A DNA stretch of 64,000 nucleotides from Limnomonas spitsbergensis (Eukaryota; Chlorophyta; Chlorophyceae; Chlamydomonadales): positions 4,796,501 through 4,860,500 of the forward strand of contig JAYJMM010000112.1 in assembly GCA_037349105.1 (NCBI GenBank), given 5' to 3'. The notes under the pieces are model-generated. The model made no database searches. It saw only the letters and a program-made list of their open reading frames with translations, and had not been told where the DNA came from. Positions 9,463-23,286 of the stretch are shown in pieces; position 1 is the stretch's first letter; each line of letters starts with the position of its first letter. Both the position numbers and the translations under genes were made by a program.

Positions 9463-11780
9463 TTATGTCCCTGCCCTGGCTTGGAGCCTCCTAGTGCCGC
9501 TTGGGTACCTGGAACGGCATATTGTTATTATCGTGAGGTCATTAAGATGCAATTCAGCTTCATCCCAGATTCCCGGCTGAGGGAGCCTGGAGCAGAGGTC
9601 TTGCTTCGAAATCCCTGCAATGATTCGACCGCGGAATGACCAGTAGCCATGCTGGAGTGACCACTGTTTTGTGACAGTTGGGTCCTTGAAATCTAGATCT
9701 GTCAGGGATTCAGCTTTTATTTGCTGCATGAGGTCTGGACTGGACTCGTTTACTGTGATCGCGAAAAGCATGAGCGCTGCTGCTTCACCTTGGTATGGCA
9801 ATCTCGACAGGGAGTCAGCAGGGTTGGTTGCACCGGGCCGGTGGCGGACTGAAAACTGGAACCTCGACATGAATTCGCTCCATCGCGCTTGTCTTCTGGA
9901 CAGGGTCGGTTGCTTGGTGAAAAATGTCAAGGGATTGTGATCAGTGACAAATGAAAGTCCTTGGCTGCCCTCAAGATAGCAGCGCCATTCTTTGAGTGCC
10001 TTGATGATTCCTAGAATTTCTTGTTCACCTGTGGTGTAATTATGCTCGGCTGGGCTGAACTTGGAGGAGAAGTACGCGACTGGTCGGCCCTGCTGGGTGA
10101 GTACTGCACCGCAACCTGTCATGGATGCGTCAGATACTAGTTCGTAGGGCAAGTCTGGATTCGGGTACGCTAGGACTGGAGGTGAAGCTAACGCCTCCTT
10201 GATGGCTTCAAATGCTAGGATGGCATCTTCGCCCTTGGTGAATTGTACTTTTTTCTTGGTGAGCTGGTGCAGGGGAGCCGCTAGTCGCGACAGGTTAGGT
10301 AAGAATTTGCGAAAATAATTCGCAAGTCCCAGGAATTGGAGTATGCCTGTGGCATTGGTTGGGAATTCCCACTCGGTCAGGGTACGAAGTTTTTCTGGGT
10401 CTGCGCGCACTCCCTCTTTGGAAAGAATGTGGCCTAGGTACTTGACTTGTTCTTATAAAAATCTGCACTTCGAAAAGCGCACTTGCAGCCCGGCTTCACG
10501 AATCTTCGTAAACACCTGGTTCAAGTGGTCTAGATGTTATGCTGGGGATTGCGACAGGATGAGGATGTCATCGATGTAAATCAGCACGAAGGACATGGAC
10601 TGGAAGATCTTGTTAACAGTACTCTGGTACTGGCTGGGCGCGTTGGAAAGTCCCATAGGCAGACATCGCCATGCATAGTGACCGAATGGTGTCGCGAACG
10701 CGGTTTTAGGCACGTCTTCCTCGGAAATCAGCAGCTGGTGAAAGCCACCTGCCATGTCAAGGCTGGAGTAACAAGTGGCACCGCGGGCTGCATCCAGCAG
10801 GTCATCAATGCGCGGTAGCGGATAGCGGAGCTTGAGAGTTATTTCATTGAGGGCTCGGTAATCAAGGCAAAACCTGAAGCCACCGCTTGGTTTTTTGACA
10901 AAGAGGACTGGAGCTCCGTATGGAGAATTGATAGGGGTGATGATTCCCTTCGCTAGGAGTTCGGTAACTTGTGACTTGCGCTCGATCATTTTACTGGTGG
11001 ATAGGCGACAGTTCCTTCGGAAAGGGGGCTTCGCACCGGGTACAAGATTGATTGTGTGCTTGAGTGGCGGGATGTTAGTCCGCCTGTCTGGGTTGTTTCA
11101 CCGAAGATGTCTGCAAAACTGTCAATTAAGTTGCACAGTTCAGTTTGCATGGCTGGGTGCACATGGTCCATGTTCACGTCAAGTTTGCATGGCTGGGCAT
11201 CGACTGGTTCTCCACTGGGTTGGTTTGGTACCCTATCAAGGTCGACCTCCCTGTCGTCTGGGCTTAGCTCGTGAGGCGTAAGGACCGCGACGAAGGACTT
11301 GTATCGACCGGAGTTGAGGTATCTCACGGCGAGGTCAGCTGGGATTTCATCTGGCGGGGCGTTCGTCTTCCGCGGAGTTCTGAAAATCAGTAACCGTGGG
11401 CATAGGGGCGGTGGTCTTCACTACACGGGCTGTTGCACCGCGAGTGCCACGGTAGACGCACTAGGTTTACACGACTCCATCCCCATTGGGTGATGGAAGC
11501 CTCATCGAGTCAAGATTGTATGTTAGCCACAAGATGCATCGACAAGAATATGGACAGGACGTGGGCAATGATTTCAAAAGCAGACCGGCCGAGCATAATT
11601 TTAAAGTCACTGCCCTGGCTACAGGGACAACTTGATCGGAAGCGGTGGCCACCGGCTTGAATCGCGACATACGAACGGGGAGTCCCATTTTCTTGGGAAA
11701 TCAGGAACTAGAGCTAGATCCAGTATGAAATAGACTAGGGAGGCTTTGACCATGTGCTGGCCGTCATAGATTGATGCTAG
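9463..11780 (-). pseudogene. Dead Ty3/gypsy pol remnant, unit 1
   Basis: Same content as the unit 2 copy, described fully there. The shared in-frame TAA after YIDD is at 10539-10537. This copy has an additional private stop: in the RT segment corresponding to FLQEQVKYLG, the codon CAA is TAA (around 10452-10458). It carries the E form of T(E/V)WEF and the S form of NAP(S/N)QYQ, like units 6 and 7. Confidence 0.9.
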
Positions 11781-12509
11781 GGACTAGGGGCTGGACTAGG
11801 GGAAGTCCACTTCCATCACGGACAGCGGCTGGGTCATCTGAAAGGCTCGGCATTTTGCTGTGTCGCGTAAATCTGAAGGAACTAGAAGAGCCCATGCATG
11901 TTTAGACAAGGCAGGGGCCGCGATATTTGTTCTCTTGAGCTGGAACTAGTATGGACAGCAGGGAGAGCTGTGATTGGAGGAACCAATGCCTGGGGCTGTA
12001 GCGACAGCTTGGGGTGGGCAAATATTCGTACTCGCGAAATTAAAAAATGTCTGGGCTGGGCTCGGGCCTGGGTGCGACTCGGCTGGAATCTGGACTCGAT
12101 CTCGAACTGTTCCGCCATCGTTACATAACGTGTCAGCAAGGATACGATACATTTTGGTAGATTTGCTTGCATAGCTCTGATTGACTGGGTCTGGTAGTAT
12201 CTCGATTTGCAGAGGAGCTAGGTAGTCAGCGACTGGACATGTGAGTGACTTGAGCTGCAGATACGCGAGAGAGATGGCAGTATATCGCCCATTATACGCT
12301 TGGCTTGTTAAACGCTTGGCTTGGGCAGGGGCAGCAACGGTTGGGCTGCAATGATATCGGCCTGGACTGGAATTGCGACGGCAACAACTTGATCCGTCGG
12401 GGGTGACAGCAATAGCGACCCCACTGGAAGACATGGAAACAGCGTCATGAGAATTGCGAAGGCAACGCTTAATAAGCGGCTGGAAATGGCTAGAAGGGGA
12501 GGGGAGCTT

Positions 12510-12735
12510 GTCGATATGTCGCCTGTAGGCGTTGACAGGTTGTTGTACGACCAGGGGGGGGGGCTTCGCGCAGTAGCCTGTAGGCGTCGACAGGTTGCGG
12601 TACGACAGCATGGGGGGGGGAGCTTCGCGCAGTAGCATGTAGGCGTCGACAGGTTGCGGTAGAACATCATGGGGGGGGGGAAGCTTCGCGCCGTAGCCTG
12701 TAGGCGTCGACAGGCTGATGCTGAACCCAAGGTGC
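12510..12735 (-). repeat. 57-61-bp G-run repeat, about four copies (unit 1; present in every unit)
   Basis: The unit contains cctgtaggcgtcgacagg followed by gcggta and a run of roughly 8-12 G, then cttcgcgc. GTCGAC occurs at 12586, 12645 and 12706, with a variant GTTGAC at about 12527. G-run lengths differ between array units and shift the minus-strand frame. The overlapping open frame is 267 codons in units 5 and 6 (31938-32741, 36908-37711) but shorter elsewhere. The same repeat lies near 17510, 22505, 27505, 32505, 37475, 42480 and 60945. Confidence 0.8.
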
Positions 12736-13289
12736 TTGTCCGCGACATGCGCTAGGTGCTGGGGTGGCTTAACTCAACGGAACTCTGAGAGCCGGGTTGC
12801 GAGATTGGAAATGAGTGACCATAGCTTGGCTTGACTAGACAGAAGCTTGACACGTATGACAGGGTGGCCCGCGCGTAATCGCGTCGAACAAATTTTGACG
12901 TGGTACATCATGACTGACTGGGACTGAGTTCGTGGCTAGGCTTGGCGCGAAAAAAAAATGCTCGGTGGATCAATGGCTGGGACTGGGAGATTCCAACAAT
13001 TTACAATTCCTTTCAATCTGCAGCGACTCTTTGATATCTATGTATCTCAAGTTTGATGTTGAGAGATTGGAGTGCAAAATTGAAGGTCTGGGAGATTCAA
13101 GGACTTGATCCTCGAGGAAGCTAGAGGATGCCGGAGGATACTCGAAGACTGGGTACGCGAGGAAACTCGGGGATACTGGTTGTGTCCGATGGTTTCCATT
13201 CGGGTGGCTCGACACTACGGTAAAGAGACCTTGGCTCGTGAAACAACTGAAGTGATCTACTGCCCGGGAGGGGACAAAGACTACTGATA

Positions 13290-16200
13290 CTAGGCTTATA
13301 TAATTGTAACCTTGCTGGTTAAAATCTCTCTGCAACCTGTAATCGGTAATAACGTGACAGGAGACATGTTACTTGCAACCCGTGGTTTAAAGTAAGAATA
13401 AGTGTAGCACATAGCATGTAACATGTAGAATGTAACTTGAATGGTACAACCTGTAGAATGTAACTTTCATAGTACAACCTGTAGATGTAACTTTTAACGT
13501 GTTGCCTGTAACTTTAAGCATGTCACATGTAGCCAGTAGTATGTAATTCTGTAGCATGTAAGATCTAACATGTGATCTGCGACTTGCAACTTGCAACTTA
13601 GCATGTGAGATGTAGCATGCGCCTTATGTCATGTAACATTTAGCATGCAACATGGAAGCTATAGCATGCATCATGTAATTTGTAGCATGTAGCTTGTTAT
13701 ACATGCCTTGCATGATGCAACCTTTAGCCTGTGGCATGCAACGCGTAACATGTGGCGTGCAACATGTAGCATGCGGCATGCAAAATGTAATATGTAGCTA
13801 TGTAACATGTGGCATGTGAGCTGCAGCTTGTAACATGTCAATAACGTTACACCTCTGGGCCCGCTCAAAGTTCGGCCGCGTGGGCGCCCAACTGTTCAGA
13901 AGGGAATTAAGGAGGCACTCAAAGGATGAGAGGGGGAAAGGAACAAAAGGAGAGGCCGGGAAGGCTAAGCAGACCTTGTATAATGTATCATGTAGCATGT
14001 AACCATTCAATTGTTACATGTATACTTTAGTGTGCGACGTGTCATCTGTTGCACGTAGCATGTCACCTGTTTTGTACAGCTTAAAACATTTAACTAATTT
14101 AACCTGCTTAGATGCACACGGGGCATCATATCGTGGTGGATCTACCAGGATGTGAATATGTTGATGACGCGCCACTCCTGGGCCCTCCTCAATAGGCTTG
14201 GCGGCATGGGCGTCCGAATGTCTGGTTGGGACTTGGGAGAGAAAGTAAAGGAAATACTTAGTGGAATTAATAAAGGGACCATGCGGAAGGGAAGTCCAGT
14301 CCCCAAGCCCCTCTAGAGTCTGGTTCTCAACCATTGTTACCACCGGCATTCTGTATGAGCTGGGGCATCCCACCCTTGCCTGCCCCGGAACACCTGGTGA
14401 ATGTCTGTGGCTCTGCCAGAGGGGCCTGCCCAACCTCGCTCCCGTGTGCTTGTGTGGGTTTATGTCCCTGCCCTGGCTTGGAGCCTCCTAGTGCCGCTTG
14501 GGTACATGGAACGGCATATTGTTATTATCGTGAGGTCATTAAGATGCAATTCAGCTTCATCCCAGATTCCCGGCTGAGGGAGCCTGGAGCAGAGGTCTTG
14601 CTTCGAAATCCCTGCAATGATTCGACCGCGGAATGACCAGTAGCCATGCTGGAGTGACCACTGTTTTGTGACAGTTGGGTCCTTGAAATCTAGATCTGTC
14701 AGGGATTCAGCTTTTATTTGCTGCATGAGGTCTGGACTGGACTCGTTTACTGTGATCGCGAAAAGCATGAGCGCTGCTGCTTCACCTTGGTATGGCAATC
14801 TCGACAGGGAGTCAGCAGGGTTGGTTGCACCGGGCCGGTGGCGGACTGAAAACTGGAACCTCGACATGAATTCGCTCCATCGCGCTTGTCTTCTGGACAG
14901 GGTCGGTTGCTTGGTGAAAAATGTCAAGGGATTGTGATCAGTGACAAATGAAAGTCCTTGGCTGCCCTCAAGATAGCAGCGCCATTCTTTGAGTGCCTTG
15001 ATGATTCCTAGAATTTCTTGTTCACCTGTGGTGTAATTATGCTCGGCTGGGCTGAACTTGGAGGAGAAGTACGCGACTGGTCGGCCCTGCTGGGTGAGTA
15101 CTGCACCGCAACCTGTCATGGATGCGTCAGATACTAGTTCGTAGGGCAAGTCTGGATTCGGGTACGCTAGGACTGGAGGTGAAGCTAACGCCTCCTTGAT
15201 GGCTTCAAATGCTAGGATGGCATCTTCGCCCTTGGTGAATTGTACTTTTTTCTTGGTGAGCTGGTGCAGGGGAGCCGCTAGTCGCGACAGGTTAGGTAAG
15301 AATTTGCGAAAATAATTCGCAAGTCCCAGGAATTGGAGTATGCCTGTGGCATTGGTTGGGAATTCCCACACGGTCAGGGTACGAAGTTTTTCTGGGTCTG
15401 CGCGCACTCCCTCTTTGGAAAGAATGTGGCCTAGGTACTTGACTTGTTCTTGTAAAAATCTGCACTTCGAAAAGCGCACTTGCAGCCCGGCTTCACGAAT
15501 CTTCGTAAACACCTGGTTCAAGTGGTCTAGATGTTATGCTGGGGATTGCGACAGGATGAGGATGTCATCGATGTAAATCAGCACGAAGGACAGGGACTGG
15601 AAGATCTTGTTAACAGTACTCTGGTACTGGTTGGGCGCGTTGGAAAGTCCCATAGGCAGACATCGCCATGCATAGTGACCGAATGGTGTCGCGAACGCGG
15701 TTTTAGGCACGTCTTCCTCGGAAATCAGCAGCTGGTGAAAGCCACCTGCCATGTCAAGGCTGGAGTAACAAGTGGCACCGCGGGCTGCATCCAGCAGGTC
15801 ATCAATGCGCGGTAGCGGATAGCGGAGCTTGAGAGTTATTTCATTGAGGGCTCGGTAATCAAGGCAAAACCTGAAGCCACTGCTTGGTTTCTTGACAAAG
15901 AGGACTGGAGCTCCGTATGGAGAATTGATAGGGGTGATGATTCCCTTCGCTAGGAGTTCGGTAACTTGTGACTTGCGCTCGATCATTTTACTGGTGGATA
16001 GGCGACAGTTCCTTCGGAAAGGGGGCTTCGCACCGGGTACAAGATTGATTGTGTGCTTGAGTGGCGGGATGTTAGTCCGCCTGTCTGGGTTGTTTCACCG
16101 AAGATGTCTGCAAAACTGTCAATTAAGTTGCACAATTCAGTTTGCATGGCTGGGTGCACATGGTCCATGTTCACGTCAAGTTTGCATGGCTGGGCATCGA

Positions 16201-18287
16201 CTGGTTCTCCACTGGGTTGGTTTGGTACCCTATCAAGGTCGACCTCCCTGTCGTCTGGGCTTAGCTCGTGAGGCGTAAGGACCGCGACGAAGGACTTGTA
16301 TCGACCGGAGTTGAGGTATCTCACGGCGAGGTCAGCTGGGATTTCATCTGGCGGGGCGTTCGTCTTCCGCGGAGTTCTGAAAATCAGTAACCGTGGGCAT
16401 AGGGGCGGTGGTCTTCACTACACGGGCTGTTGCACCGCGAGTGCCACGGTAGACGCACTAGGTTTACACGACTCCATCCCCATTGGGTGATGGAAGCCTC
16501 ATCGAGTCAAGATTGTATGTTAGCCACAAGATGCATCGACAAGAATATGGACAAGACGTGGGCAATGATTTCAAAAGCAGACCGGCCGAGCATAATTTTA
16601 AAGTCACTGCCCTGGCTACAGGGACAACTTGATCGGAAGCGGTGGCCACCGGCTTGAATCGCGACATACGAACGGGGAGTCCCATTTTCTTGGGAAATCA
16701 GGAACTAGAGCTAGATCCAGTATGAAATAGACTAGGGAGGCTTTGACCATGTGCTGGCCGTCATAGATTGATGCTAGGGACTAGGGGCTGGACTAGGGGA
16801 AGTCCACTTCCATCACGGACAGCGGCTGGGTCATCTGAAAGGCTCGGCATTTTGCTGTGTCGCGTAAATCTGAAGGAACTAGAAGAGCCCATGCATGTTT
16901 AGACAAGGCAGGGGCCGCGATATTTGTTCTCTTGAGCTGGAACTAGTATGGACAGCAGGGAGAGCTGTGATTGGAGGAACCAATGCCTGGGGCTGTAGCG
17001 ACAGCTTGGGGTGGGCAAATATTCGTACTCGCGAAATTAAAAAATGTCTGGGCTGGGCTCGGGCCTGGGTGCGACTCGGCTGGAATCTGGACTCGATCTC
17101 GAACTGTTCCGCCATCGTTACATAACGTGTCAGCAAGGATACGATACATTTTGGTAGATTTGCTTGCATAGCTCTGATTGACTGGGTCTGGTAGTATCTC
17201 GATTTGCAGAGGAGCTAGGTAGTCAGCGACTGGACATGTGAGTGACTTGAGCTGCAGATACGCGAGAGAGATGGCAGTATATCGCCCATTATACGCTTGG
17301 CTTGTTAAAGGCTTGGCTTGGGCAGGGGCAGCAACGGTTGGGCTGCAATGATATCGGCCTGGACTGGAATTGCGACGGCAACAACTTGATCCGTCGGGGG
17401 TGACAGCAATAGCGACCCCACTGGAAGACATGGAAACAGCGTCATGAGAATTGCGAAGGCAACGCTTAATAAGCGGCTGGAAATGGCTAGAAGGGGAGGG
17501 GAGCTTGTCGATATGTCGCCTGTAGGCGTTGACAGGTTGTTGTACGACCAGGGGGGGGGGGGCTTCGCGCAGTAGCCTGTAGGCGTCGACAGGTTGCGGT
17601 ACGACAGCATGGGGGGGGGAGCTTCGCGCAGTAGCCTGTAGGCGTCGACAGGTTGCGGTAGAACATCATGGGGGGGGGGAAGCTTCGCGCCGTAGCCTGT
17701 AGGCGTCGACAGGCTGATGCTGAACCCAAGGTGCTTGTCCGCGACATGCGCTAGGTGCTGGGGTGGCTTAACTCAACGGAACTCTGAGAGCCGGGTTGCG
17801 AGATTGGAAATGAGTGACCATAGCTTGGCTTGACTAGACAGAAGCTTGACACGTATGACAGGGTGGCCCGCGCGTAATCGCGTCGAACAAATTTTGACGT
17901 GGTACATCATGACTGACTGGGACTGAGTTCGTGGCTAGGCTTGGCGCGAAAAAAAGTGCTCGGTGGATCAATGGCTGGGACTGGGAGATTCCAACAATTT
18001 ACAATTCCTTTCAATCTGCAGCGACTCTTTGATATCTATGTATCTCAAGTTTGATGTTGAGAGATTGGAGTGCAAAATTGAAGGTCTGGGAGATTCAAGG
18101 ACTTGATCCTCGAGGAAGCTAGAGGATGCCGGAGGATACTCGAAGACTGGGTACGCGAGGAAACTCGGGGATACTGGTTGTGTCCGATGGTTTCCATTCG
18201 GGTGGCTCGACACTACGGTAAAGAGACCTTGGCTCGTGAAACAACTGAAGTGATCTACTGCCCGGGAGGGGACAAAGACTACTGATA
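13290..18287 (-). repeat. Array unit 2
   Basis: First unit of the inner block 2-5. It shares with units 3-5 the V form of T(E/V)WEF, the N form of NAP(S/N)QYQ, and the short A-run ending aaaagtgctcgg near the unit end. It lacks the extra T (cattaatttt) that marks units 3-5. Confidence 0.93.
14460..16777 (-). pseudogene. Dead Ty3/gypsy pol remnant, unit 2 (reference copy)
   Basis: Minus-strand order: degenerate protease, RT, RNase H. The protease part (about 16777-16330) keeps GLPVRMSRFKPVATASDQVV, but the active-site triad reads DLA and a TGA replaces an expected Trp codon near 16508. A frameshift near 16065-16080 separates GETTQTGGLT from NIPPLKHTINLVPG, which leads into RT. RT runs 15986-15534 with SPYGAPVLFVKK, SLDMAGGFHQ and YIDD (15575-15564). 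An in-frame TAA (15536-15534) replaces a codon just after it, and the same frame continues to 14460. That segment has RNase H motifs VSDAS, GEQEI, TDHNPL and NPADSLSR. Integrase is absent: the frame ends soon after the RNase H. A Ty3/gypsy assignment is secure; whether the unit once had LTRs is not visible. Confidence 0.92.
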
Positions 18288-21200
18288 CTAGGCTTATATA
18301 ATTGTAACCTTGCTGGTTAAAATCTCTCTGCAACCTGTAATCGGTAATAACGTGACAGGAGACATGTTACTTGCAACCCGTGGTTTAAAGTAAGAATAAG
18401 TGTAGCACATAGCATGTAACATGTAGAATGTAACTTGAATGGTACAACCTGTAGAATGTAACTTTCATAGTACAACATGTAGATGTAACTTTTAACGTGT
18501 TGCCTGTAACTTTAAGCATGTCACATGTAGCCAGTAGTATGTAATTATGTAGCATGTAAGATCTAACATGTGATCTGCGACTTGCAACTTGCAACTTAGC
18601 ATGTGAGATGTAGCATGCGCCTTATGTCATGTAACATTTAGCATGCAACATGGAAGCTATAGCATGCATCATGTAATTTGTAGCATGTAGCTTGTTATAC
18701 ATGCCTTGCATGATGCAACCTTTAGCCTGTGGCATGCAACGCGTAACATGTGGCGTGCAACATGTAGCATGCGGCATGCAAAATGTAATATGTAGCCATG
18801 TACCATGTGGCATGTGAGCTGCAGCTTGTAACATGTCAATAACGTTACACCTCTGGGCCCGCTCAAAGTTCGGCCGCGTGGGCGCCCAACTGTTCAGAAG
18901 GGAATTAAGGAGGCACTCAAAGGATGAGAGGGGGAAAGGAACAAAAGGAGAGGCCGGGAAGGCTAAGCAGACCTTGTATAATGTATCATGTAGCATGTAA
19001 CCATTCAATTGTTACATGTATACTTTAGTGTGCGACGTGTCATCTGTTGCACGTAGCATGTCACCTGTTTTGTACAGCTTAAAACATTTAACTAATTTAA
19101 CCTGCTTAGATGCACACGGGGCATCATATCGTGGTGGATCTACCAGGATGTGAATATGTTGATGACGCGCCACTCCTGGGCCCTCCTCAATAGGCTTGGC
19201 GGCATGGGCGTCCGAATGTCTGGTTGGGACTTGGGAGAGAAAGTAAAGGAAATACTTAGTGGAATTAATAAAGGGACCATGCGGAAGGGAAGTCCAGTCC
19301 CCAAGCCCCTCTAGAGTCTGGTTCTCAACCATTGTTACCACCGGCATTCTGTATGAGCTGGGGCATCCCACCCTTGCCTGCCCCGGAACACCTGGTGAAT
19401 GTCTGTGGCTCTGCCAGAGGGGCCTGCCCAACCTCGCTCCCGTGTGCTTGTGTGGGTTTATGTCCCTGCCCTGGCTTGGAGCCTCCTAGTGCCGCTTGGG
19501 TACATGGAACGGCATATTGTTATTATCGTGAGGTCATTAAGATGCAATTCAGCTTCATCCCAGATTCCCGGCTGAGGGAGCCTGGAGCAGAGGTCTTGCT
19601 TCGAAATCCCTGCAATGATTCGACCGCGGAATGACCAGTAGCCATGCTGGAGTGACCACTGTTTTGTGACAGTTGGGTCCTTGAAATCTAGATCTGTCAG
19701 GGATTCAGCTTTTATTTGCTGCATGAGGTCTGGACTGGACTCGTTTACTGTGATCGCGAAAAGCATGAGCGCTGCTGCTTCACCTTGGTATGGCAATCTC
19801 GACAGGGAGTCAGCAGGGTTGGTTGCACCGGGCCGGTGGCGGACTGAAAACTGGAACCTCGACATGAATTCGCTCCATCGCGCTTGTCTTCTGGACAGGG
19901 TCGGTTGCTTGGTGAAAAATGTCAAGGGATTGTGATCAGTGACAAATGAAAGTCCTTGGCTGCCCTCAAGATAGCAGCGCCATTCTTTGAGTGCCTTGAT
20001 GATTCCTAGAATTTCTTGTTCACCTGTGGTGTAATTATGCTCGGCTGGGCTGAACTTGGAGGAGAAGTACGCGACTGGTCGGCCCTGCTGGGTGAGTACT
20101 GCACCGCAACCTGTCATGGATGCGTCAGATACTAGTTCGTAGGGCAAGTCTGGATTCGGGTACGCTAGGACTGGAGGTGAAGCTAACGCCTCCTTGATGG
20201 CTTCAAATGCTAGGATGGCATCTTCGCCCTTGGTGAATTGTACTTTTTTCTTGGTGAGCTGGTGCAGGGGAGCCGCTAGTCGCGACAGGTTAGGTAAGAA
20301 TTTGCGAAAATAATTCGCAAGTCCCAGGAATTGGAGTATGCCTGTGGCATTGGTTGGGAATTCCCACACGGTCAGGGTACGAAGTTTTTCTGGGTCTGCG
20401 CGCACTCCCTCTTTGGAAAGAATGTGGCCTAGGTACTTGACTTGTTCTTGTAAAAATCTGCACTTCGAAAAGCGCACTTGCAGCCCGGCTTCACGAATCT
20501 TCGTAAACACCTGGTTCAAGTGGTCTAGATGTTATGCTGGGGATTGCGACAGGATGAGGATGTCATCGATGTAAATCAGCACGAAGGACAGGGACTGGAA
20601 GATCTTGTTAACAGTACTCTGGTACTGGTTGGGCGCGTTGGAAAGTCCCATAGGCAGACATCGCCATGCATAGTGACCGAATGGTGTCGCGAACGCGGTT
20701 TTAGGCACGTCTTCCTCGGAAATCAGCAGCTGGTGAAAGCCACCTGCCATGTCAAGGCTGGAGTAACAAGTGGCACCGCGGGCTGCATCCAGCAGGTCAT
20801 CAATGCGCGGTAGCGGATAGCGGAGCTTGAGAGTTATTTCATTGAGGGCTCGGTAATCAAGGCAAAACCTGAAGCCACCGCTTGGTTTCTTGACAAAGAG
20901 GACTGGAGCTCCGTATGGAGAATTGATAGGGGTGATGATTCCCTTCGCTAGGAGTTCGGTAACTTGTGACTTGCGCTCGATCATTTTACTGGTGGATAGG
21001 CGACAGTTCCTTCGGAAAGGGGGCTTCGCACCGGGTACAAGATTGATTGTGTGCTTGAGTGGCGGGATGTTAGTCCGCCTGTCTGGGTTGTTTCACCGAA
21101 GATGTCTGCAAAACTGTCAATTAAGTTGCACAATTCAGTTTGCATGGCTGGGTGCACATGGTCCATGTTCACGTCAAGTTTGCATGGCTGGGCATCGACT

Positions 21201-23286
21201 GGTTCTCCACTGGGTTGGTTTGGTACCCTATCAAGGTCGACCTCCCTGTCGTCTGGGCTTAGCTCGTGAGGCGTAAGGACCGCGACGAAGGACTTGTATC
21301 GACCGGAGTTGAGGTATCTCACGGCGAGGTCAGCTGGGATTTCATCTGGCGGGGCGTTCGTCTTCCGCGGAGTTCTGAAAATCAGTAACCGTGGGCATAG
21401 GGGCGGTGGTCTTCACTACACGGGCTGTTGCACCGCGAGTGCCACGGTAGACGCACTAGGTTTACACGACTCCATCCCCATTGGGTGATGGAAGCCTCAT
21501 CGAGTCAAGATTGTATGTTAGCCACAAGATGCATCGACAAGAATATGGACAAGACGTGGGCAATGATTTCAAAAGCAGACCGGCCGAGCATTAATTTTAA
21601 AGTCACTGCCCTGGCTACAGGGACAACTTGATCGGAAGCGGTGGCCACCGGCTTGAATCGCGACATACGAACGGGGAGTCCCATTTTCTTGGGAAATCAG
21701 GAACTAGAGCTAGATCCAGTATGAAATAGACTAGGGAGGCTTTGACCATGTGCTGGCCGTCATAGATTGATGCTAGGGACTAGGGGCTGGACTAGGGGAA
21801 GTCCACTTCCATCACGGACAGCGGCTGGGTCATCTGAAAGGCTCGGCATTTTGCTGTGTCGCGTAAATCTGAAGGAACTAGAAGAGCCCATGCATGTTTA
21901 GACAAGGCAGGGGCCGCGATATTTGTTCTCTTGAGCTGGAACTAGTATGGACAGCAGGGAGAGCTGTGATTGGAGGAACCAATGCCTGGGGCTGTAGCGA
22001 CAGCTTGGGGTGGGCAAATATTCGTACTCGCGAAATTAAAAAATGTCTGGGCTGGGCTCGGGCCTGGGTGCGACTCGGCTGGAATCTGGACTCGATCTCG
22101 AACTGTTCCGCCATCGTTACATAACGTGTCAGCAAGGATACGATACATTTTGGTAGATTTGCTTGCATAGCTCTGATTGACTGGGTCTGGTAGTATCTCG
22201 ATTTGCAGAGGAGCTAGGTAGTCAGCGACTGGACATGTGAGTGACTTGAGCTGCAGATACGCGAGAGAGATGGCAGTATATCGCCCATTATACGCTTGGC
22301 TTGTTAAACGCTTGGCTTGGGCAGGGGCAGCAACGGTTGGGCTGCAATGATATCGGCCTGGACTGGAATTGCGACGGCAACAACTTGATCCGTCGGGGGT
22401 GACAGCAATAGCGACCCCACTGGAAGACATGGAAACAGCGTCATGAGAATTGCGAAGGCAACGCTTAATAAGCGGCTGGAAATGGCTAGAAGGGGAGGGG
22501 AGCTTGTCGATATGTCGCCTGTAGGCGTTGACAGGTTGTTGTACGACCAGGGGGGGGGGGGCTTCGCGCAGTAGCCTGTAGGCGTCGACAGGTTGCGGTA
22601 CGACAGCATGGGGGGGGGAGCTTCGCGCAGTAGCCTGTAGGCGTCGACAGGTTGCGGTAGAACATCATGGGGGGGGGGAAGCTTCGTGCCGTAGCCTGTA
22701 GGCGTCGACAGGCTGATGCTGAACCCAAGGTGCTTGTCCGCGACATGCGCTAGGTGCTGGGGTGGCTTAACTCAACGGAACTCTGAGAGCCGGGTTGCGA
22801 GATTGGAAATGAGTGACCATAGCTTGGCTTGACTAGACAGAAGCTTGACACGTATGACAGGGTGGCCCGCGCGTAATCGCGTCGAACAAATTTTGACGTG
22901 GTACATCATGACTGACTGGGACTGAGTTCGTGGCTAGGCTTGGCGCGAAAAAAAGTGCTCGGTGGATCAATGGCTGGGACTGGGAGATTCCAACAATTTA
23001 CAATTCCTTTCAATCTGCAGCGACTCTTTGATATCTATGTATCTCAAGTTTGATGTTGAGAGATTGGAGTGCAAAATTGAAGGTCTGGGAGATTCAAGGA
23101 CTTGATCCTCGAGGAAGCTAGAGGATGCCGGAGGATACTCGAAGACTGGGTACGCGAGGAAACTCGGGGATACTGGTTGTGTCCGATGGTTTCCATTCGG
23201 GTGGCTCGACACTACGGTAAAGAGACCTTGGCTCGTGAAACAACTGAAGTGATCTACTGCCCGGGAGGGGACAAAGACTACTGATA
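18288..23286 (-). repeat. Array unit 3
   Basis: Inner-block unit. It carries cattaattttaaag near 21590, shared with units 4 and 5 only. The CATG tract has private changes (for example gtaattatgtag near 18541 and gccatgtaccatgtgg near 18796). Confidence 0.93.
19458..21776 (-). pseudogene. Dead Ty3/gypsy pol remnant, unit 3
   Basis: Same domain order and lesions as unit 2. The shared TAA is at 20534-20532. RT frame 20984-20532, RNase H-containing frame 20531-19458, upstream frame 21322-20981 with the shared frameshift. No private disabling change was seen. Confidence 0.9.

Larger units (their letters stand above)
8292..13289 (-). repeat. Array unit 1
   Basis: This is the left-most copy, next to unique sequence. 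It has the variant gtatacc just after the unit start, shared only with units 8 and 9, whereas units 2-7 have gtaacc. The last ~540 bp (12740-13289) show no recognisable gene; the stretch 13105-13175 is a degenerate cluster of gag/gga/ctcgagg words. Confidence 0.93.

Noticed and set aside
9463..11327. Functional pol genes in the array units
   Set aside because: A frameshift, an in-frame TAA inside the RT/RNase H frame, a degenerate protease triad and the lack of integrase make every visible copy non-functional.
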